The notes under the pieces are model-generated. The model did no database searches, was not told where the DNA came from, and was given only the letters and a program-made list of their open reading frames with translations. Shown one piece after another: positions 7,697 through 11,655 of a DNA stretch of 11,655 nt (the first letter of the stretch is position 1; every line of letters starts with the position of its first letter). Made by a program: the position numbers and the translations under genes. The stretch spans positions 1-11,655 of the forward strand of contig JACPTH010000087.1 of the NCBI GenBank assembly GCA_016192885.1. Reading direction: 5' to 3'. This stretch comes from a bacterium (GTDB lineage Bacteria > Muiribacteriota > Ozemobacteria > Ozemobacterales > Ozemobacteraceae).

Positions 7697-7726
7697 AACC
7701 GGCGGAAAAAACCATTTCCGCCGGTT
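7697..7726 (-). terminator. Rho-independent terminator of the HU gene (convergent intergenic hairpin)
   Basis: AACCGGCGGAAA (7697-7708) and TTTCCGCCGGTT (7715-7726) form a perfect 12-bp stem with a 6-nt loop. Read on the minus strand the stem is followed by TTTTTCTTT (complement of 7690-7698), the form of an intrinsic terminator about 15 nt after the HU stop. On the plus strand it lies 28 nt after the STAS stop but has no T-run, so it may only partly stop transcription from that side. Confidence 0.85.
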
Positions 7727-7741
7727 AGCTAAAATCTCCGG

Positions 7742-8020
7742 TTATTTCTTATTAATCATCTCTTTCAATTGTTTTCCGGGAATAAATTTCGCCACGGTGC
7801 GGGCCGGAATCTTGATGGTTTGTTTGTTCTGGGGATTAATTCCGGTTCGGCTCTTTCGGGTGGCTACTTTAAATGAACCGAATCCAACTAGGCGGATTTC
7901 CTCTCTCTTCTTAAGAGTGTTCTTAATAATGTCTAGGGTAGTTTCAAGGGCCATTGCCGCTTGACTTTGGGGAAGTTTGGTTTGTTTGGCGATTTCCTTC
8001 ACGAGTTCGATCTTTTTCAC
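7742..8020 (-). CDS. HU-family histone-like DNA-binding protein
   Basis: A 92-residue member of the HU/IHF family, the usual length. These proteins act as dimers that bend and compact DNA in the nucleoid. The N-terminal helices (KKIELVKEIAKQTKLPQSQAA) are followed by the family signature GFGSFKVATRKSRTGINP (46-63) and the return of the beta arm (TIKIPARTVAKFIPGKQLKE). Pro63 in the NP turn is the residue that intercalates into DNA in HU and IHF. The start is GTG at 8018-8020, chosen because a perfect AAGGAGGT (complement of 8031-8038) lies 10 nt upstream and the reading starts MKKIELV as in the family. It has its own promoter at 8074-8102 and terminator at 7697-7726, so it is probably monocistronic. 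HU is more likely than IHF, as only one small homologue is seen and the arm is generic. Confidence 0.95.
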   Translation of the reverse strand: MKKIELVKEIAKQTKLPQSQAAMALETTLDIIKNTLKKREEIRLVGFGSFKVATRKSRTGINPQNKQTIKIPARTVAKFIPGKQLKEMINKK

Positions 8021-8050
8021 CTGGTTTTAGACCTCCTTAAAATTTTTTTT

Positions 8051-8066
8051 CAAGCTTGGAAGCTTG
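8051..8066. promoter_or_regulatory. 16-bp perfect palindrome at the start of the HU leader
   Basis: CAAGCTTGGAAGCTTG is an inverted repeat of CAAGCTT and AAGCTTG around two central bases. It lies directly after the predicted transcription start of the HU gene (about 8067), at about +2 to +17, and 13 nt upstream of its Shine-Dalgarno. It could be an operator overlapping the initial transcribed region, or a 5' stem-loop in the mRNA. The sequence does not distinguish these. Confidence 0.4.
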
Positions 8067-8073
8067 TGTATAC

Positions 8074-8102
8074 ATCGTACCAAATAGAAAAGAGCTTGTC
8101 AA
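8074..8102 (-). promoter_or_regulatory. Sigma-70-like promoter of the HU gene
   Basis: On the minus strand TTGACA (complement of 8097-8102) is followed after 17 bp by TACGAT (complement of 8074-8079). Transcription would start near 8067, giving a leader of about 47 nt that contains the 8051-8066 palindrome and a perfect AAGGAGGT at 8031-8038, 10 nt before the GTG start. Confidence 0.7.
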
Positions 8103-8110
8103 TGGGTTTT

Positions 8111-8135
8111 GTAAAAAAAACAAAAAATGTTTTTA
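8111..8135 (-). terminator. Weak A/T hairpin and T-run after the FecR-domain gene
   Basis: Directly at the stop codon, the minus strand reads AAAAACA, a short T-loop, then TGTTTTT continuing into T residues. This gives a 7-bp stem of almost only A-T pairs with a T-run. It resembles an intrinsic terminator but the stem is weak. It also sits just upstream of the HU promoter, so partial readthrough into HU is possible. Confidence 0.3.
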
Positions 8136-9710
8136 ATGGAGCCTGTTCCTGAGCTCGGCTAACCTTGTAAGCAATTTTTGCTGCGATTCATGGAGCTCCC
8201 TGAGCCGGTTTTCTAGGAAGTGTATCCGCTCTTTTATTTGGTTTTGGTCGAGGTTGTCTATTGGGTTAGGACCGGTTGGAAGACCCGGCCCGGTCGGGAC
8301 TTGAGGGCGATTTGGGTCATTTGGAACTTGCGGTCGGTTGGGGTCACTTGGTAATTGAGGTCGATTAGGGTCAGTTGGAGAGGTGGGAGATGTAGGAAGG
8401 TTTTCCCTCCTTTGCCCGGCAGCCGCATTAGCCTGGGCAATTCGCACCATTTGCGCTCGGACAGCCGCAGCGTTTTGTTTGGCCTGAGTTAATTGCCCTA
8501 GTCTCTGCTTTAAAACGGTAAGTTCTCCCGTTATTTTTCCTACTTCGTTTTGTATTTGCGTTAACTTGTTTTGTAATTGCAACATTTCATCACGAATCTG
8601 TCGATTGTCTTGTGCACCAATCTGACCCGGACCTCCTTGACCAAACCCCTGCCCTGGTCGAGGCGGTGTGGGTGTTCCGGGTTGTTTATACCCCGGGCTT
8701 CCCGGGCCCTGGGGTTGGTTAGGGAGATTGCTTGGTTGATGCGCGGTTTGCCCCCCTGTGGTCCCGCGAATTTCGGGCCTCTCCAATTCCCCGGGGGGTT
8801 TGGGACGATCTTTCATCCGCAATTCTTCAATTCTTCTGAAAAATTCAGAGTTCTCTCGGAACGAATTCTCTTGCATCCTGGCATGTTCAAGTTCACGCTG
8901 ACGTTTGATTTCTTCAAACGGTCGGTCCCCCTGCATTTTCCCCCGTTCAATCTCCTGCTGATGCTTAAACTCATCCAATGGGGGCTTTCCCGCATTGGGC
9001 CGTTTTTCAAGAGTCCCGGCTTCTTCAATGTGGCGCATCTCAAAACCTGGGCTTGGTTGACGCATAGGAGGAAGTTCGGGACGATTTGGTCCAATTTTTG
9101 TTTTATCGGAAGGCTTTACTTTCCACTCATCCTTCATCTGCTTTTCAATTTGCTTTGGATCAAATTTTTGAATCTGAAGGTCAACATGTGACCGATCGTT
9201 TACTTTGGTCATCATTCCTCTTTGCAGCACCATCTGCCTTCTAGACGCTTCTTGCGCCCTAACCGAAACAATTCCATCAAAAACTCGCACTTGGGTTTTC
9301 CCAAATTTGTCAACGTTAACGTCAAATTGAGTCCCCAAGACACCGCATACGGTCGTTGGAGTTACGACCTGAAAAGCCCTGCCTTGTTTTTGAAGGTTGA
9401 ACCAGGTTTCGCCAACCTGCAATTGAAGGCCACCGTTTAATAAGGTTACGATGGAATTTGATTTGACGCGGAAAAGGCTGTCGTCGGGAAAAGTTAATTC
9501 TCCCCTTGATTCGTTGTCGGTTTTGATCTTGTCGTTAAAGCCTATGGGTTCGGGTTTGTGCGGAATCAAATCCAACCAATTTGCACCTCCGTTCCGCATA
9601 AGGAAAGCTCTTCCGCGAAGCAATTCAAATTTTACTCCCTCTTGCGCACACCACACCCAGGACGCTTGCAGAAAAAAAATCCCAGTCATTAGAATTAATA
9701 CACGTTTCAT
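8133..9710 (-). CDS. Secreted FecR-domain protein with proline-rich repeats and coiled coils
   Basis: A 525-residue exported protein. A signal peptide (1-22, MKR then a hydrophobic core, likely cut after VWCA) is followed by a FecR domain at about 60-160 (LTFPDDSLFRVKSNS, then VVTPTTVCGVLGTQFDVNV and VRVFDGIVSV). In siderophore systems FecR is a sigma regulator, but here there is no FecI, FecA or TM anchor, so a structural or binding role in the periplasm is more likely. From about 200 the chain is low complexity: two related charged stretches (DEFKHQQEIERGKMQ, FEEIKRQRELEHARMQ), a Pro/Gly/Gln-rich linker (about 320-365), a predicted coiled coil (about 370-411), three DPNRPQxPx repeats (447-473) and a C-terminal coiled coil (488-525). 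The ATG has a perfect AAGGAGGT (complement of 9717-9724) 6 nt upstream. It lies 82 bp after the Ig-like lipoprotein gene, possibly in one unit. Its specific function is unknown. Confidence 0.87.
   Translation of the reverse strand: MKRVLILMTGIFFLQASWVWCAQEGVKFELLRGRAFLMRNGGANWLDLIPHKPEPIGFNDKIKTDNESRGELTFPDDSLFRVKSNSIVTLLNGGLQLQVGETWFNLQKQGRAFQVVTPTTVCGVLGTQFDVNVDKFGKTQVRVFDGIVSVRAQEASRRQMVLQRGMMTKVNDRSHVDLQIQKFDPKQIEKQMKDEWKVKPSDKTKIGPNRPELPPMRQPSPGFEMRHIEEAGTLEKRPNAGKPPLDEFKHQQEIERGKMQGDRPFEEIKRQRELEHARMQENSFRENSEFFRRIEELRMKDRPKPPGELERPEIRGTTGGQTAHQPSNLPNQPQGPGSPGYKQPGTPTPPRPGQGFGQGGPGQIGAQDNRQIRDEMLQLQNKLTQIQNEVGKITGELTVLKQRLGQLTQAKQNAAAVRAQMVRIAQANAAAGQRRENLPTSPTSPTDPNRPQLPSDPNRPQVPNDPNRPQVPTGPGLPTGPNPIDNLDQNQIKERIHFLENRLRELHESQQKLLTRLAELRNRLH
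8292..8372 (-). repeat. Three tandem 27-bp units encoding DPNRPQ-type 9-residue repeats
   Basis: Residues 447-473 of the FecR-domain protein are DPNRPQLPS, DPNRPQVPN and DPNRPQVPT. At the DNA level the three 27-bp units are similar but not identical, so they have diverged somewhat since duplication. They form an extended, proline-rich spacer between the two predicted coiled coils, and their number could vary between strains. Confidence 0.85.
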
Positions 9711-9792
9711 TGGGAAACCTCCTTTGAGGGTCGGCCATGAAATCAGGAAACAAATTTTTCACGTTCAATAAAAATATACCATTTTCAACCAA

Positions 9793-11655
9793 TCAGGGAA
9801 TAGTGTGAAAACGAATTTTTGTAACTCCGGGCGGGGAAATTGGAAAACCTTGGGTGTCTATCCCGTTGGAAGAAATAAACTCCACTTCATAATCTTGGTT
9901 TGGAATGAGTTGTTTCGGGCTATTGGAACGAATTGGAAGGCTCAAATCCTTTTGATCATTTGCCCATGTCGGGATAAAGTAATTGTAAAGATTATTTGAA
10001 TCAACTTCAAAGTTGGAACCCTTTGACAAATTCGTAACCTTTATTTTAGTACTGGATAAAACAGAAGTAACATCCATGGATTTTGAAAACCTTATACCGA
10101 ACGGATTCCCAACCGGATGGTTGTCCCCATTTTTTGGAATCGTGTTTAAAATGGAAACTCCTGCGGAGGTTGAAACAACCAAGGTTGTGGAGGCAGGATT
10201 CGTCAACTTAACTCCGCTTTGAGAATAAGCCTCAAGATTTTCAAGGGTGATAAGGTATCTTTGGTTTCCCCGAAGCCAAACCGATGGCGCATCTAGCAAT
10301 TGCAAAGTTACTTTCGAGTTTTGGTCGCTATACACCGGATCCCTAAAAAATAATCGAAGATTCCCAGGTAAAATACGAACCGATGATTGACTTGTCAAAT
10401 TTTGAACGAGAAATGAAAAATTCGAAAACAAATCTGAAGTTCTTATCGACTCGCTAAATGTAATAACCCATGAAATTCTTGGATAAATGGAGGTGTCTCC
10501 GATCGGGTTGTTCGGTTGGAAGCTTACTATTCGAGGGGGGGAAGAGGCCGGTTGAGTAACCGCTTGAACTTGGCTTACCGTATACACTGCGTCAGCCAAC
10601 ATCAAGCCATTCGCCCCTTTTAAAACGTGTCGGGAAAGTTGGATGTCATAAAACCCTCCTGAAAACAAACTCTTTGGAGTATAAGATTTCAAGGAAAACG
10701 TTAGAACCTGGTTTTGATTCGTCCATGTCGGCTTTTCAAACCAGATTGCGAAATTACTTTCCGTGATAAATAGGCTTTGACCGGAAAGCCTATTGACCGC
10801 CATAAACTCAAAAGATCCGTTTTCGCCCGAATTTGGGTCCATGGGTTGGGTGAAGCCTACGCTAAAAGTCGGAGAGGCGAGAGCAATTGTCCCCTTATTT
10901 GCGGGATTACTCCAGGAAATGCGAGGAGCAACCGTAACCGAAGTAGTTGCTATGATATTGTAGATTTCATTAGAAATCTGGTTCGTCTTGCTTGCAATTT
11001 CGGGTGAAATCCAAAGAGAACCGGTTCCCGTGTTGGGGCTTTGAAGAGCCAATTCCATGGCGCTTTTTAAACTTGAAATCGAATTTGAATACCGTGAAAG
11101 TTCATCAGTAGATACTGAAAGACCTCTTCCGGAGAGGTTATCGGAAATTAGGGTTTGGGCCGTTGAATCTAAATCAAGTGTCGTATAAAGGTTTCCTCCG
11201 GCGGAGATTGATGTTGAAATAACGCGAGAAAGAATTATTTTACCGTTTCTATAGGTCGCGGTAAGTCTATAACCAATCCCCGGCGGAACATTAATAAGCC
11301 GGAAAGTTCCCGCCGCCTCCGCTTGGGAAGGTGGAGCCCCAAGCGTTTCTAATCTGAATCCGGAGTAATCGGTAAAAGTGATAATTGCCGTTCGCTTGGT
11401 TGAGCGAATTGAGCTCAAAAGCGTTGATTCGACCGGAGGAAGAGAAATTTGGCCACTAATTACGGCTTTTTGAGGGTCTTCGGGGTTTAAACCTACTTGA
11501 CTTGGGCCCGTGGGTTGATACAACCTCTCGCTTGTTCCTCCCGCGCCCCCCTGACACCCGACAATTTGAAAAGCTACAAAAAAAAGTACATAACATGTTA
11601 CAATAGACCCGAATGGCAACAATATGATATTAATTTTATGGTTAAAATAATCAAA
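9793..11655 (-). CDS. Lipoprotein with a carboxypeptidase-regulatory-like domain and three Ig-like (SbsA/Big_5-type) repeats; 5' end probably outside the window
   Basis: An envelope lipoprotein of at least 609 residues (numbered from TTG 11622). A hydrophobic signal segment ends in the lipobox IVGC, with the lipidated Cys at 23, followed by a Gly/Ser-rich tether. Residues about 52-150 resemble a carboxypeptidase-regulatory beta-sandwich (VISGQISLPP, then GTFRLINVPPGIGYRLTATY). A helical stretch follows (about 150-225). Three Ig-like units of about 120 residues come next, at about 232-350, 362-485 and 489-609, with matching FSVGFTQPMD, ISWVITFSESI and FGIRFSKSMD strands as in SbsA-type Ig folds. 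The frame stays open to the right edge, reading NHKINIILL before the TTG. That supplies the positive charge a signal peptide needs, and the TTG has no Shine-Dalgarno, so the true start probably lies outside. It may bind surface or peptidoglycan partners; the exact role is unknown. The FecR gene follows 82 bp downstream. Confidence 0.82.
   Translation of the reverse strand, partial: FDYFNHKINIILLPFGSIVTCYVLFFVAFQIVGCQGGAGGTSERLYQPTGPSQVGLNPEDPQKAVISGQISLPPVESTLLSSIRSTKRTAIITFTDYSGFRLETLGAPPSQAEAAGTFRLINVPPGIGYRLTATYRNGKIILSRVISTSISAGGNLYTTLDLDSTAQTLISDNLSGRGLSVSTDELSRYSNSISSLKSAMELALQSPNTGTGSLWISPEIASKTNQISNEIYNIIATTSVTVAPRISWSNPANKGTIALASPTFSVGFTQPMDPNSGENGSFEFMAVNRLSGQSLFITESNFAIWFEKPTWTNQNQVLTFSLKSYTPKSLFSGGFYDIQLSRHVLKGANGLMLADAVYTVSQVQAVTQPASSPPRIVSFQPNNPIGDTSIYPRISWVITFSESIRTSDLFSNFSFLVQNLTSQSSVRILPGNLRLFFRDPVYSDQNSKVTLQLLDAPSVWLRGNQRYLITLENLEAYSQSGVKLTNPASTTLVVSTSAGVSILNTIPKNGDNHPVGNPFGIRFSKSMDVTSVLSSTKIKVTNLSKGSNFEVDSNNLYNYFIPTWANDQKDLSLPIRSNSPKQLIPNQDYEVEFISSNGIDTQGFPISPPGVTKIRFHTIP

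Noticed and set aside
8577..9191. 204-codon plus-strand open frame opposite the FecR-domain gene
   Set aside because: It is the antisense shadow of a low-complexity Pro/Gln-rich region; it has no recognisable domain and the opposite strand carries a clear signal peptide, FecR domain and Shine-Dalgarno.
9711..9792. Promoter for the FecR gene in the 82-bp gap (TATATT and TTGAAA boxes)
   Set aside because: None of the boxes pairs with a partner hexamer at suitable spacing; only the AAGGAGGT site is convincing.

Overview
The window comes from a moderate-GC (mid-40s by eye) bacterial chromosome. The envelope is probably diderm: there is a lipoprotein signal and a secreted FecR-domain protein. The mix of genes (a fabF-rnc pair, large membrane RsbU/SpoIIE-type phosphatases, a STAS antagonist, HU, FecR and Ig-like envelope proteins) suits an uncultured, signalling-rich lineage such as Riflebacteria, spirochaetes or Elusimicrobia. 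The sequence alone does not settle the phylum, so that is a weak guess.

Layout. Plus strand: the C-terminal half of fabF (2-667), rnc (about 683-1375), a 937-residue sensor phosphatase (1492-4305), a paralogue of it broken by a one-base frameshift (4352-6073 and 6040-7182), and a 114-residue STAS protein (7324-7668) with its own near-consensus promoter. Minus strand: an HU-family DNA-binding protein (7742-8020), a FecR-domain protein with proline-rich repeats and predicted coiled coils (8133-9710), and a lipoprotein with three Ig-like repeats (9793 to the right edge). The two blocks converge at an intergenic hairpin (7697-7726) whose T-tract serves the minus-strand HU gene.

How the genes fit together. 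FabF and RNase III are housekeeping and often adjacent in bacteria. The phosphatases and the STAS protein look like the output arm of a partner-switching pathway: membrane sensors control PP2C-type phosphatase domains, which would dephosphorylate a STAS antagonist and so release an anti-sigma-like kinase. No kinase or sigma factor is in the window. The Ig-like lipoprotein and FecR protein are co-oriented and may form one envelope transcription unit.

Most notable points: rnc has no ATG, GTG or TTG start compatible with its conserved N-terminus; the STAS promoter places the transcript start about 2 nt before the ATG, suggesting a leaderless mRNA; the two phosphatases have an apparently duplicated sensory input, and one base added near 6004 would restore the second to 943 residues, almost the length of its sister.
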